DNA from: Pseudochryseolinea flava
Lineage (GTDB): Bacteria; Bacteroidota; Bacteroidia; Cytophagales; Cyclobacteriaceae
Reading direction: 5' to 3'
DNA: 64,000 nucleotides
Assembly: GCF_003286915.1 (NCBI RefSeq)
Contig: NZ_QMFY01000004.1
Span: 362,172-426,171 of the forward strand
Shown here: positions 30,434 to 39,003 of the stretch, in pieces
How positions within the stretch are numbered: position 1 is the stretch's first letter
Layout of the letters: each line of letters begins with the position of its first letter
The notes under the pieces: model-generated
Told to the model about the DNA's origin: nothing
Seen by the model: the letters and a program-made list of their open reading frames with translations, nothing else
The model's database searches: none
Program-made: the position numbers and the translations under genes

Positions 30434-32257
30434 ATGCGTCAAAGGCTTTCTATATTTTTCGCGCTCTGCTCGTTCTGGCTTTCATTCATGATAATTGGCC
30501 GTGTGATATTTTTAATCAACAATATCGAACTGTCTGCATCACTAACTGCCCAAGAAATATTACTTGCCATGTTGAATGGACTGCGCATGGATGCAAGTAT
30601 AAGCGGCTACTTTCTAGCGCTCTCAGGTCTACTCTTAACGGCATCCGTCTTTTCTCCAAAGCGCTGGGTTGCCGTAACATTGGCCGCAGTAACGATTACG
30701 CTCATCGCACTCGCTGGACTTATCATTGTCGCCGATATGGAACTTTACAGACACTGGGGGTTTCGAATGAACAACTCTCCTTTCTTCTACATGGGTTCGG
30801 GCGCCGTTGGAAGCGTTGACCTTTTGGTCATCGTAAAATTAGTCGGCACGTGGATTTTGCTCACCGCGTTTTTTTCGTGGATGTATTTCAAAACCATTCA
30901 CGCCAGGGTAAAGGAAATCACCAAGACCAAAAACTCAACAGCGCTCTTCATGTTGGTTCTTTCAGCATTGATGTTCATTCCCATACGTGGAAGTTTCAGT
31001 GTTGCGCCGATGAACAGTGGCTTCGTATATTTTCATAAGACGAAGGCGTACGCAAACCATGTCGCCATCAACGTGATCTGGAATTTCCTTTACAGCCTGC
31101 AAAAAGGTAGTAACGATAACTATCCTGAAAATTTTTTCGATAAGCAAAAAGCCGCGCAACTTTTCACATCACTCTATCCAACAACAGACTCAACAGTACA
31201 GCTGCTCAATACAAATCGTCCCAATATTATTTTTATCATTTTGGAAAGTTTTACGGCCGATGTTATTGAACCGTTGGGCGGTGTCGCTGGCGTTGCTCCG
31301 AACTTGAGCAAACTTTGTAAGGAAGGTATTCTCTTTGAGCAATTCTACGCCAGCGGAGATCGTACCGATAAAGGTGTGATTGCCATCTTAAGTGGATACC
31401 CCGCGCAACCTACGACGTCAATTATCAAAAATCCGTCGAAGACACAATCGCTTCCACAGCTCAATCCATTACTAAAACAACTTGGATACCGATCTTCCTT
31501 TATCTATGGCGGCGATATAGACTTTGCGAATTTTCGATCGTATTTCACCGTCGGTCAATACGATCACATCACCACCATGGACGACTTTGATGATGCGAAG
31601 AATATTTCCAAATGGGGTATTCATGACCATTTCATGTTCAACAAAGCGCTAGCCGAACTTGACACAACCACGGGGTTATTCACAAAAGTAATTTTGACGT
31701 TAAGTAGTCACGAGCCATTTGACGTTCCATTTAAATCCCACATCCAAGGCAGCGACGAAGAATCACTTTTTCTTAACTCATGCAATTATACCGACAAAAG
31801 TCTCGGCGATTTTATTGAAGCGCTTAAACAAAAACCTTTTTGGAAAAACACCTTGGTCGTGATTACAGCCGATCATGGTCATCGTCATCCACGCAACAAA
31901 GCGATTCAAGATAAAGAACGTTTCAAAATTCCGCTGCTATTACTCGGTGGTGCAATTAAAGGAGACACGACGATACATACGATGGGAGGACAAACCGATA
32001 TTGCAAATACAATATTGGCGCAAATAGACAAGCCACATCCTGAATTCAAATTCAGCAAAAATCTTCTGGCTAAGAACGTCGTGTCTTTTGCTACCTACTT
32101 CTTCAACGACGGTTATGGATTTCTTCAGCCCAACCGTTACGTCGTATACGACAACCCCGGCAAACAATTCTTGAAAGGTATTAACGTTGATGATCAAACC
32201 AAAGATTTGAGCCAGGCATACCAACAAACCTTGTTCAGTGATTACAATAGTCGATAA
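30434..32257 (+). CDS. LTA-synthase-like sulfatase/phosphoglycerol transferase
   Basis: About 607 aa from ATG 30434; the frame upstream looks non-coding. An N-terminal half with about five membrane helices (IFFALCSFWLSFMIIGRVIF onward) anchors a periplasmic alkaline-phosphatase-superfamily domain. This contains NIIFIILESFTADV (metal site), YASGDRTDKGVIAILSGYP (the Thr nucleophile loop as in LtaS), SFIYGGDIDFANFRSYF and VVITADHGHRHP (second metal site). Family members transfer phosphoglycerol or phosphoethanolamine to lipids or glycans. It lies 9 nt upstream of a barrel gene, probably one operon. Confidence 0.9.
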   Translation: MRQRLSIFFALCSFWLSFMIIGRVIFLINNIELSASLTAQEILLAMLNGLRMDASISGYFLALSGLLLTASVFSPKRWVAVTLAAVTITLIALAGLIIVADMELYRHWGFRMNNSPFFYMGSGAVGSVDLLVIVKLVGTWILLTAFFSWMYFKTIHARVKEITKTKNSTALFMLVLSALMFIPIRGSFSVAPMNSGFVYFHKTKAYANHVAINVIWNFLYSLQKGSNDNYPENFFDKQKAAQLFTSLYPTTDSTVQLLNTNRPNIIFIILESFTADVIEPLGGVAGVAPNLSKLCKEGILFEQFYASGDRTDKGVIAILSGYPAQPTTSIIKNPSKTQSLPQLNPLLKQLGYRSSFIYGGDIDFANFRSYFTVGQYDHITTMDDFDDAKNISKWGIHDHFMFNKALAELDTTTGLFTKVILTLSSHEPFDVPFKSHIQGSDEESLFLNSCNYTDKSLGDFIEALKQKPFWKNTLVVITADHGHRHPRNKAIQDKERFKIPLLLLGGAIKGDTTIHTMGGQTDIANTILAQIDKPHPEFKFSKNLLAKNVVSFATYFFNDGYGFLQPNRYVVYDNPGKQFLKGINVDDQTKDLSQAYQQTLFSDYNSR

Positions 32258-32266
32258 ACTACCCGT

Positions 32267-32995
32267 ATGAAAAAATATTGCATCGCCCTACTATTCCTTG
32301 CTATTGCGTTAAACAGTCGCGCGCAAGAGTTTGGATTATCGTTCTCCTACTTCCTCCCGAAGAATGGTGAGTTCTCTACACCGATTAGTCCATTTTCAAT
32401 TCGCGGGTTAGGGTTCAACATCACGAACTTTCTTGCGTTGGAAACGGGTGCATCATTGTACCGCATGTCGGGAATGAATTTGAAAGACTTGCCATTTGAA
32501 AGTAAGAAGTCGCTAGTGGGACCGAACTTCACCATTCTCGTTCCTGTCGAGCTTGTTATTGAGCTCAAAGGAAGCCGTGTGCAGTTCGACATCAAGGGTG
32601 GTGCGTTTGGGTTCTACGGTTTTGATCAGCGTATCAATTACGGGAACATGGATCGGGCGATCCGAGCTTATGAAGGTTGGCAGGTGGCCAATAGCCAATT
32701 GAAATTTGAAAACAAACCTGGATTTGGATTTCATACTGGCGCGGAACTCACCGTGTACATCAATGATCAATTCGGTATTTCACTCGAAGGAAACTATCTA
32801 ATGGGTGAATCAAAATTCCCGCTAAAGGGAACCTATGTTGGCGGCAATGACGGCAGTTTTGAAATCGTTGATGTTGGCGATAGTTTCGACGATGCAAAGA
32901 TTGACTTCATGGGTCTTGAAGTATCAATCGGTTTAATCTTCAATTCTGGTGGCGGAGGTCAACCGCGTGGTGGCGCTAAACGTAGACGTCGTTAA
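32267..32995 (+). CDS. Predicted outer-membrane beta-barrel protein
   Basis: 242 aa. The signal peptide ends in SRAQ. The mature protein is a run of short amphipathic strands with Gly and aromatic residues (FGLSFSYFLPKNGEF, LEISIGLIFN-like end), as in small Bacteroidota barrels. An odd C-terminal tail after the last strand is Gly-rich then basic (GGGGQPRGGAKRRRR), which a standard barrel lacks. It is probably cotranscribed with the sulfatase 9 nt upstream. No specific function can be assigned. Confidence 0.8.
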   Translation: MKKYCIALLFLAIALNSRAQEFGLSFSYFLPKNGEFSTPISPFSIRGLGFNITNFLALETGASLYRMSGMNLKDLPFESKKSLVGPNFTILVPVELVIELKGSRVQFDIKGGAFGFYGFDQRINYGNMDRAIRAYEGWQVANSQLKFENKPGFGFHTGAELTVYINDQFGISLEGNYLMGESKFPLKGTYVGGNDGSFEIVDVGDSFDDAKIDFMGLEVSIGLIFNSGGGGQPRGGAKRRRR

Positions 32996-33031
32996 AAAGA
33001 AAAAACCGTCACGAAGGCGGGCGCGACGGTT
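32994..33031 (-). terminator. Rho-independent terminator for the YtxH operon
   Basis: On the minus strand AACCGTC pairs with GACGGTT around a GC-rich loop and is followed by TTTTTTCTTTTT. The plus strand lacks a T tract, so it serves the minus-strand operon ending at 33050. Confidence 0.75.
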
Positions 33032-33049
33032 ATCAAGGTGTGAAATGAT

Positions 33050-33502
33050 TTAAGAAACGGAACTAAAAAGATCAGCAAGACGATCACCTAGTTCATTCAT
33101 TTCTTTTTTCACATCCTGGAAGGTGTTTCTCGCACTTTCCCGGACTTCATTCCACGTTTCTTTCGAAGACTTTTCAACATCTTTCAAAGTATGTTCAACC
33201 TCCTCGCGCTCTTCGATCAATTCGCGACGCACAGCGGTGAGGCGTTGCTTGGCTTCATCCGTACCGCGTTGCAGTTGCTGATCGGTAAGCTCTATCTTTT
33301 CATCAATTTTATCACGGAGCTCCCGAAGGTCTTGTTTAAGCTGTTCCCGTTCTGCCTTCAGATCTTCACTCCAGTCTTCACTTTCGGAATCTGTTGATAT
33401 TTGTGTTTCATTGTCGCGTGTAGAACTGGTACACGAGTTCGTGAGACTTAATAATCCATAAGTCAACAAAAGCGACACTGCAATTCTTAAAAAGACTTTC
33501 AT
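33050..33502 (-). CDS. Coiled-coil lipoprotein
   Basis: 150 aa. The signal ends in a lipobox-like SLTNSC near residue 24, then an acidic Ser/Thr/Asp/Glu linker. From about residue 42 to the end it is one long charged helix rich in Glu, Lys, Arg and Gln (LKQDLRELRDKIDEKIELTD onward), a predicted coiled coil. It is the last gene of a three-gene set with YtxH and a 50-aa protein, starting 4 nt after the stop of the latter. Probably an envelope-stress or structural protein; function unknown. Confidence 0.8.
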   Translation of the reverse strand: MKVFLRIAVSLLLTYGLLSLTNSCTSSTRDNETQISTDSESEDWSEDLKAEREQLKQDLRELRDKIDEKIELTDQQLQRGTDEAKQRLTAVRRELIEEREEVEHTLKDVEKSSKETWNEVRESARNTFQDVKKEMNELGDRLADLFSSVS

Positions 33503-33506
33503 CGTT

Positions 33507-33659
33507 CTATCGATTTAACTTTTCTATTGATTTAATGAAGGCTACAATTTCCTTCTTTTGTTTTTGCACTTCCTGGTAAGCAGATGTCTCTTCACTTTTT
33601 CTAAATCGAACTCTTCTAAGCATTTGTTGTGTCAACTGCTTACAAAGCTTTCCGATCAT
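33507..33659 (-). CDS. Small basic protein (50 aa) between YtxH and the coiled-coil lipoprotein
   Basis: A short frame of 50 codons beginning MIGKLCKQLTQQMLRRVRF and ending VAFIKSIEKLNR. Its ATG overlaps the TGA of the YtxH gene as ATGA, and its stop lies 4 nt before the next start, which is the spacing of translationally coupled operon genes. The product is basic and helical with no signal peptide or membrane segment. I know no family for it. Coding status rests on the junctions rather than on homology. Confidence 0.65.
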   Translation of the reverse strand: MIGKLCKQLTQQMLRRVRFRKSEETSAYQEVQKQKKEIVAFIKSIEKLNR

Positions 33660-33883
33660 TGCGCTTCCATTTTGTAATACGCACCTTTTCCCTCAGACTT
33701 TTTCTTGCTTTCTAAATATTGCTTTACCGCCTGAATAGCATCTTGCGAATACTTCTTAGATTTCCTTTTTAGTTTCTTTCGCATTTGTTTTCCGCTACTC
33801 GGCGCAACCAGTAAACCTGTTACAATTCCAAGGACCGATCCTATTACCAACCCTCCGATTAAATTTTTCGCTGAAATACTCAT
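33656..33883 (-). CDS. YtxH-domain small membrane protein
   Basis: 75 aa from ATG 33883; a GTG 9 nt upstream gives a slightly longer form. One membrane helix (LIGGLVIGSVLGIVTGLLVAP) is followed immediately by SSGKQMRKKLKRKSKKY, the exact YtxH pattern, and a basic, helical C-terminus. YtxH proteins are induced by general stress in Bacillus and are common in Bacteroidota; their molecular role is unclear. First gene of the three-gene set. Confidence 0.88.
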   Translation of the reverse strand: MSISAKNLIGGLVIGSVLGIVTGLLVAPSSGKQMRKKLKRKSKKYSQDAIQAVKQYLESKKKSEGKGAYYKMEAQ

Positions 33884-34201
33884 AGGACACACTCGTTTTT
33901 ACCGAGTTGATGAGAAATAATAAAGCCAAAGTTTTTTGGCGCGCGCGACCGCCCGAATCTTCGAAATTCAAAGATTTTCACGCCAACAAGTCGTCACTTT
34001 CTACGCGCGGTCGTGAAATATTTCCACAGCTTGTTGAACATTCTTCCCACCGCTGTAATATCTCCTGGCTCCCTCAAAAAGGTGTTTCCAACGCAGATAT
34101 ATAGGAATCGCCGCGGCCCTCGCAGCAAGGTGCTGCTACCTCCTACTCGCGTTGGCATCTTCTTCTTAGGAGACGCAGCAGAACAAATTTTTTAACAACG
34201 T
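33884..34201. other. Divergent intergenic region, 318 bp
   Basis: Lies between the divergent YtxH operon and a barrel gene, so it should hold both promoters. No exact TAnnTTTG box stands out. A GCAGCA/TGCTGC pair near 34109-34135 is the only clear inverted repeat. Open frames here lack protein character. Confidence 0.4.
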
Positions 34202-34870
34202 ATGAAAAGAAAATTGAAGAATCGTTTTTTCGTAGGATATGGTGTAGCATTTCTCGTAGTGGTTTTGACGCTGTTGGTTTCCTACGATTCGAGCGCACAG
34301 GGTAATAGACCTGCTGCTGGTATTAAGGGGGGATTGAATGTGAGCAATCTATACACTGGTGATGTTGATGACAGAGACGCACGTTATGGCTTTAACGTCG
34401 GGGTCTTCGGACAACCCGTAGCCAGTGACGTAGCGGCATTACAACTCGAATTGTTATACTCTACTAAGGGTACTAAAGCCGTTACAGATGGACTCATCGA
34501 TCAAGAAACAAAATTCAACTTGAATTATCTTGATCTGCCGGTACTTGCTGTTTTCAAACTTGGTAAAGCAATGGAGATTCACGCAGGTGCTTATGGTTCG
34601 TATCTGTTGGGTGCAAGCATCGATTCTGATGGCGACCTTGGCGACACATTCGACGAAGTTGATAAAGACAACTTCAACAGTGTAGACTACGGGGTACTCG
34701 GCGGTATTGGATTCAACTTGGGTGGCGTTCAAATCGGCGGTCGCTATAACCTCGGTCTAAACGAAATTGCAAAAAGCAGATCTGCAAAGAATGTGTTTGG
34801 AAATGCAAAAAATCAATTTGCACAACTCTACATCGCATTCAACCTCAATTATGACGGTGCAGAAGAATAA
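34202..34870 (+). CDS. PorT-family outer-membrane beta-barrel protein
   Basis: 222 aa. The signal peptide ends in DSSAQ. AAGIKGGLNVSNLY opens the mature part and is the typical first strand of PorT-like barrels. Then come YGFNVGVFGQPVAS, LQLELLYSTKGTK, FNLNYLDLPVLAVFKLG, IHAGAYGSYLLGA and GGRYNLGLNEI, the standard series of strands and turns. Outer-membrane localisation is well supported; specific function is not. Followed by a strong terminator. Confidence 0.88.
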   Translation: MKRKLKNRFFVGYGVAFLVVVLTLLVSYDSSAQGNRPAAGIKGGLNVSNLYTGDVDDRDARYGFNVGVFGQPVASDVAALQLELLYSTKGTKAVTDGLIDQETKFNLNYLDLPVLAVFKLGKAMEIHAGAYGSYLLGASIDSDGDLGDTFDEVDKDNFNSVDYGVLGGIGFNLGGVQIGGRYNLGLNEIAKSRSAKNVFGNAKNQFAQLYIAFNLNYDGAEE

Positions 34871-34890
34871 GACTTACAAAAGACCCATGA

Positions 34891-34921
34891 AAAAAGCCTG
34901 AACGTTTACATCAGGCTTTTT
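34891..34921. terminator. Bidirectional Rho-independent terminator
   Basis: AAAAAGCCTGA pairs perfectly with TCAGGCTTTTT across a 9-nt loop, with T-rich runs on both strands. It separates the plus-strand barrel gene from the small minus-strand gene at 34953. Confidence 0.88.
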
Positions 34922-34952
34922 CTTTTGTTAAAGCAACTATTACAAGCGCTTT

Positions 34953-35105
34953 TTAATTTCCACTTTCATTGTCACGCACTTCCTCAACGTAATCAACTTT
35001 GTAATCGACAGTTGGGAAAAACACTTTCGCAAGACGATATGCGAAATACATGAACACAAAATACGTGGCGACAAAGGCCAAAAACATTACCACTACATCA
35101 TTCAT
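34953..35105 (-). CDS. Small single-span membrane protein (50 aa)
   Basis: The frame starts MNDVVVMFLAFVATYFVFMY and ends VEEVRDNESGN. One strong membrane helix fills residues 4-30, followed by a short polar acidic tail. GTGAGG lies 6 nt before the ATG, a good ribosome binding site for this group, and the bidirectional terminator sits 32 nt beyond the stop. No family recognised; similar in shape to small accessory membrane subunits. Confidence 0.6.
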   Translation of the reverse strand: MNDVVVMFLAFVATYFVFMYFAYRLAKVFFPTVDYKVDYVEEVRDNESGN

Positions 35106-35290
35106 AACCTCACTGTTTGGTGAGGCCTATTCGAAAAATGATGCCACAATGATGGCGCATGCACCGTTTGAGCAGAATCAGCCAATTCTGTCAATTTTCT
35201 CGGACACACCGTTTCCTAAACGAAAATAGAATGTATTTCGCGCAAGCTAATTTCTCAATCCTGGAATGGGTAATTCAAAATAGGTCTTTG

Positions 35291-36439
35291 CTAAGGCTTC
35301 TTCTCTTCTGTAACGACAGCCGATATTTGATTCAACAACGGACCTTCGTTCACATTTTTATTATGCTTCTGATACAGCTTTCTAGAGTCTTCAGCAAACA
35401 CTTTAAACGCAGCTTTTGAAGCAGCATCCTTAATGAAACTTTCTGCATCGTGCTCTACTTTGTGAACAGGCATCATGTAATAATCTTTTTGTGCGTCTAC
35501 CGTGCGATAGATCCAATGCAAGTAGTAAGAAGCATTGCTGATCCTGGTAACACTCGTTGCCTGCGTTGTACTATCTTGCTGTCGTGATATTTTCTCCAAT
35601 TCAATCGCCGCCAACGCACCACCATCCGTGTAACGCTTGCGCTGACCAGAAACATAATTCCCCAACGAGTATACCACAAATTGATCTTTCTCTTTTCGCC
35701 ACTCCATCGGTTGTAATACATGTGGATGCGCGCCAATCACTAGCTTTGCGCCATGTTTGAAACAATATTCGGCGATATCAACATCTGCCGATCTGGGCAG
35801 ACTTTCGTACTCCACGCCCCAATGTGTAAACACGATGATCGCATCGGGGTTCAACGACTTCGCTTTATCTAGGTCTTTTTTAATCATTGCACGATCAATG
35901 CGATTAACGATATTCGGCTTCGTTACTGGCAATCCGTTCGTACTAAAAGTGTAATTCAACAATGCCAGCTTAAAACCATTTTTCTCGATGATCAACGGTG
36001 AGTCATTCAGCCTACTCACGGTATCGATAAAAGTACCGGTGTGCGGAATATCCAAACTATCAAGCATCATGATGGTGCGTTCGAGTCCTTTCCGTCCGCG
36101 ATCTACACAATGATTATTGGCTGTCACAAGAACATCGAAACCTGAATCTTTTAATCCTTTTCCCAATGCGTCTGGAGAACTGAATTGCGGATAACCTTTA
36201 TAGGGTGGTCCCGCGAAAGTCAATTCCAGATTTCCAATCGCAAGGTCGGCCGACTCTAAATATGGTTTGATGAACTGAAAGCACGATGTATAGTCATAAA
36301 CTTTCTTCACTGGATCATACGCGGAAGCAATTTGTGAATCGTGCCCCATAATGTCGCCGCCAAAAATGATAGACAGTCTGGTTGTGTCTTGCGCGAAGGT
36401 GGAACTTGTGATTAAAAAAAGTAGTATAAGTATTCTCAT
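35291..36439 (-). CDS. CapA-family metallophosphatase-like protein
   Basis: About 382 aa from ATG 36439; the frame opens 21 nt earlier, but MRILILLFLITSSTFAQ is the natural signal peptide. The PGA_cap/CapA fold shows IIFGGDIMGHDSQ (metal-binding), LELTFAGPPYKGYPQFSSP, VTANNHCVDRG, FTHWGVEYES and VIGAHPHVLQPMEW. Members act in poly-gamma-glutamate export in Bacillus, but in Bacteroidota they are exported proteins of unproved function. No other capsule genes are nearby, so a role in poly-glutamate synthesis is not supported. Confidence 0.9.
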   Translation of the reverse strand: MRILILLFLITSSTFAQDTTRLSIIFGGDIMGHDSQIASAYDPVKKVYDYTSCFQFIKPYLESADLAIGNLELTFAGPPYKGYPQFSSPDALGKGLKDSGFDVLVTANNHCVDRGRKGLERTIMMLDSLDIPHTGTFIDTVSRLNDSPLIIEKNGFKLALLNYTFSTNGLPVTKPNIVNRIDRAMIKKDLDKAKSLNPDAIIVFTHWGVEYESLPRSADVDIAEYCFKHGAKLVIGAHPHVLQPMEWRKEKDQFVVYSLGNYVSGQRKRYTDGGALAAIELEKISRQQDSTTQATSVTRISNASYYLHWIYRTVDAQKDYYMMPVHKVEHDAESFIKDAASKAAFKVFAEDSRKLYQKHNKNVNEGPLLNQISAVVTEEKKP

Positions 36440-36539
36440 GTTTGTATTTATTTCGAACATCTGACGCCGCTGAAATTAATGAAAAATATTCTATTGGTTG
36501 CGGTCATCACAAATCACATTGCGACCGGTAAAAGCGAAA

Positions 36540-37187
36540 TTACATTTGCATCACCGCATTTTCGGCAATCACAAAAACTTGATCGTCCTTCTTGGGTTGA
36601 ATTGTTGCAAGTCCCGTGAAAGCTCCGAATGCAGGTAACAATCCTTGCTGACTACCAAAATAAAAACACGGCAACGTCATCGATTGTCTGCCCTTTCCGC
36701 GCAGTGTAACACCGGGATGAATATGCCCAGCAAGGTTATAATGATCGTGCGCAACAGTCTCTAAAGGATGATGTGTAAAAATGAATTTATCTAACAGTAA
36801 CTCGTCGAACACACGAAATCCCTTTCGCTCATACTGACGTTCACTCATGATGTCGTGATTCCCAAGTACTAACTCGAAGTCCACTGCTTTGAAGTGATTG
36901 GTGATTTCTCCGAAAACTTCCCACTCCGAGTTGTAGTGGCTGTGAAAAAGATCGCCAAGACAGATAACACGCAGCGGCTTGATCTTCTGGATCAGGTCAA
37001 CCAACACTTCAATATTGTGATCGTTTGCTTTGCGCGGAACAGGAATGCCCGACTTCCGGAAATGATTGATCTTGCCAATGTGCAGATCAGCAATTAGAAG
37101 CGCGTTCATACGCTTCCAGTGAATTGCTTTCTCAGGCCACAACGCAAATACTTCCTCTTTCACTGTAACAGATACTGACTTCATCAT
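36540..37187 (-). CDS. pdeM: PdeM-like metallophosphoesterase (DNA-damage-response endonuclease family)
   Basis: 215 aa, complete calcineurin-type metal set: LLIADLHIGK (D, H), ICLGDLFHS (GD), LVLGNHDIMS (GNHD), FTHHPLE and LAGHIHPGV (GHxH). The closing TLPCFYFGSQQGLLPAFGAFTG is specific to the ligase-associated PdeM group. In many bacteria the gene lies with an ATP-dependent DNA ligase, a helicase and a nuclease. None of these is next to it here. Confidence 0.85.
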   Translation of the reverse strand: MMKSVSVTVKEEVFALWPEKAIHWKRMNALLIADLHIGKINHFRKSGIPVPRKANDHNIEVLVDLIQKIKPLRVICLGDLFHSHYNSEWEVFGEITNHFKAVDFELVLGNHDIMSERQYERKGFRVFDELLLDKFIFTHHPLETVAHDHYNLAGHIHPGVTLRGKGRQSMTLPCFYFGSQQGLLPAFGAFTGLATIQPKKDDQVFVIAENAVMQM

Positions 37188-37496
37188 GGCAAGATAGCGT
37201 GAAGATCCCTGGACACAAGTTTTGATGTTTTACCCAAATATCATCATAGCAGTCACGTTTATTTCCGCCGTCGGAACAACAAAACAACCTGAAATAATCC
37301 AGATCAGCGTCGTCTCAACGCTAGCCTTGCTGATTATCAACGGATTTAGAACATTTTTACAAATTATCTTAACATATAACAACTTGACAATCAAGATTAT
37401 CAATGGACACTCGTACGGTAATAATTAAAAAAACTTATTAAAGCCATAACCTGCGGCATTTGAATTCGGCTTAGATTGCGCTCGAATATTTAAGGT
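37188..37496. other. Divergent intergenic region, 309 bp
   Basis: Between pdeM and the phosphate transporter, divergently transcribed. An AT-rich open frame at about 37225-37428 encodes hydrophobic but featureless sequence without a ribosome binding site and is not called. No clear operator or terminator. Confidence 0.4.
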
Positions 37497-38918
37497 ATGT
37501 TTGAATTAGACTTGTCGTATACCGTACTCCTGATAATTTGTTTAATAGCAGCCTGCGGTTTCGAATTTGTTAACGGCTTTCACGATACAGCCAACGCAGT
37601 AGCTACTGTCATCTACACGAACTCTCTTAAACCTTGGTACGCCGTAATACTATCCGGTATCTGTAATTTTTTCGGTGTTGTCATCAGCGTATACTTTGGA
37701 TTATCAGTAGCGATTAAAATCATAAATTTACTACCTGTCGAAACACTGGTAGACCAGAATTTAAGTCACAGTCTGGCAATGGTTATGGCACTTCTCGGAA
37801 CGGCCATTTTCTGGAACCTGCTTACGTGGTACTTCGGAATTCCTTGCTCCAGCTCACACACATTGATTGGTTCCATTTTAGGTGTAGGCTTGGCCTATTC
37901 ACTACTCCCGGGGTCGCTTGGCGATGCCGTAAACTGGGGAGAAGCTCAAAAAATAGGAATGTCGTTACTCCTCTCCCCACTGTTCGGATTTTCGATGACC
38001 ATCATCATCATGTATCTTCTTCGCATCACCACGAAGAAGACATCTTACGGAGACAGTCTTTTTAAAGAGCCCAAAAAAAATCAACCACCGCCAACCTGGA
38101 TCAGGGCAATCCTGATTTTTACGTGTTCTGCTGTTAGTTTCTTTCATGGACAGAATGACGGCCAGAAGGGTGTCGGCCTTGTGATGCTGATCCTCATTGG
38201 TATCGTTCCAGCGTACTTTGCACTCGACTCACGATTTGATCCAACTGAACTTCCGAAGCCTTTGGCCAATATCGAATACATCGTATCATCGATCGACTCG
38301 ATGTCTTTATCAAAGCCTGATCGTGAAAAACTTGCTGCAACAAAATTGATGAATGCGAGGTTACAATCGCGGTTCGCTACGTTAAGAGATGTGGAAGACA
38401 TCCCTAAAGCAGAGCGATTCGAGGTTCGTAAAGACATCATGCTGTTGGATCGCACGTTAACGTCCATCACTGCCAAACCTGAAGTGAAATTGAGTTCACG
38501 TGATAAGGACAAAGTGAAATCAGAACTAAAAAAACTTCGCGGAATAACCGATTACGCTCCTACGGGTGTGATTCTGATGATCTCCTTTTCTTTAGGGCTT
38601 GGTACGATGATAGGCTGGAAAAGGATTGTAAAAACGATTGGTGAAAAAATAGGAAAAGAACACCTCACATATGCGCAGGGAGCAAGTGCAGAACTTGTTG
38701 CGGCCAGTACCATTGGATTATCATCATCATTCGGATTGCCGGTGAGCACAACACACGTACTCTCCTCCGGTATCGCAGGTAGTATGGTGGCCAGTAAAGG
38801 TGTTAAAAACCTTCAGCAGGATACGATCAGAAATATCCTGATGGCGTGGCTGCTCACATTGCCAGTGGTCATGATTATGGCGGGAACATTGTTCTTGTTA
38901 TTCCGATCAATCTTTTAA
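37497..38918 (+). CDS. pitA: PiT-family inorganic phosphate transporter
   Basis: 473 aa integral membrane protein that couples phosphate uptake to H+ or Na+. Both halves of the PiT signature are present: GFEFVNGFHDTANAVATVIYT near residue 21, and the mirrored GLSSSFGLPVSTTHVLSSG near 410. A hydrophilic cytoplasmic insert of about 120 residues (roughly 245-360) separates the two bundles, as in other long bacterial PiTs. A bidirectional terminator follows. With two polyphosphate kinases in the window it could supply phosphate for polyphosphate storage, but it is 17 kb away. Confidence 0.93.
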   Translation: MFELDLSYTVLLIICLIAACGFEFVNGFHDTANAVATVIYTNSLKPWYAVILSGICNFFGVVISVYFGLSVAIKIINLLPVETLVDQNLSHSLAMVMALLGTAIFWNLLTWYFGIPCSSSHTLIGSILGVGLAYSLLPGSLGDAVNWGEAQKIGMSLLLSPLFGFSMTIIIMYLLRITTKKTSYGDSLFKEPKKNQPPPTWIRAILIFTCSAVSFFHGQNDGQKGVGLVMLILIGIVPAYFALDSRFDPTELPKPLANIEYIVSSIDSMSLSKPDREKLAATKLMNARLQSRFATLRDVEDIPKAERFEVRKDIMLLDRTLTSITAKPEVKLSSRDKDKVKSELKKLRGITDYAPTGVILMISFSLGLGTMIGWKRIVKTIGEKIGKEHLTYAQGASAELVAASTIGLSSSFGLPVSTTHVLSSGIAGSMVASKGVKNLQQDTIRNILMAWLLTLPVVMIMAGTLFLLFRSIF

Positions 38919-38943
38919 TTAATCGTCGATCTTTCGGCCATAT

Positions 38944-38975
38944 AAAAAGCCATCTCAATATCGAGGTGGCTTTTT
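38944..38975. terminator. Bidirectional Rho-independent terminator
   Basis: AAAAAGCCATCTC pairs with GAGGTGGCTTTTT (one G-T pair) around a 6-nt loop, between the convergent pitA and histidine-kinase genes. Confidence 0.88.
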
Positions 38976-39003
38976 ACTTCCCTGCAAACTGAATATCTTA
39001 TGG

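Noticed and set aside
37222..37428. Hydrophobic 68-codon frame before the phosphate transporter
   Set aside because: No ribosome binding site, AT-rich low-quality sequence and no membrane-protein pattern beyond composition.
37474..37503. TTG-N17-TATGTTTG promoter match at the phosphate transporter
   Set aside because: The -7 box overlaps the ATG itself; a transcript from it could not encode the start used by the family.
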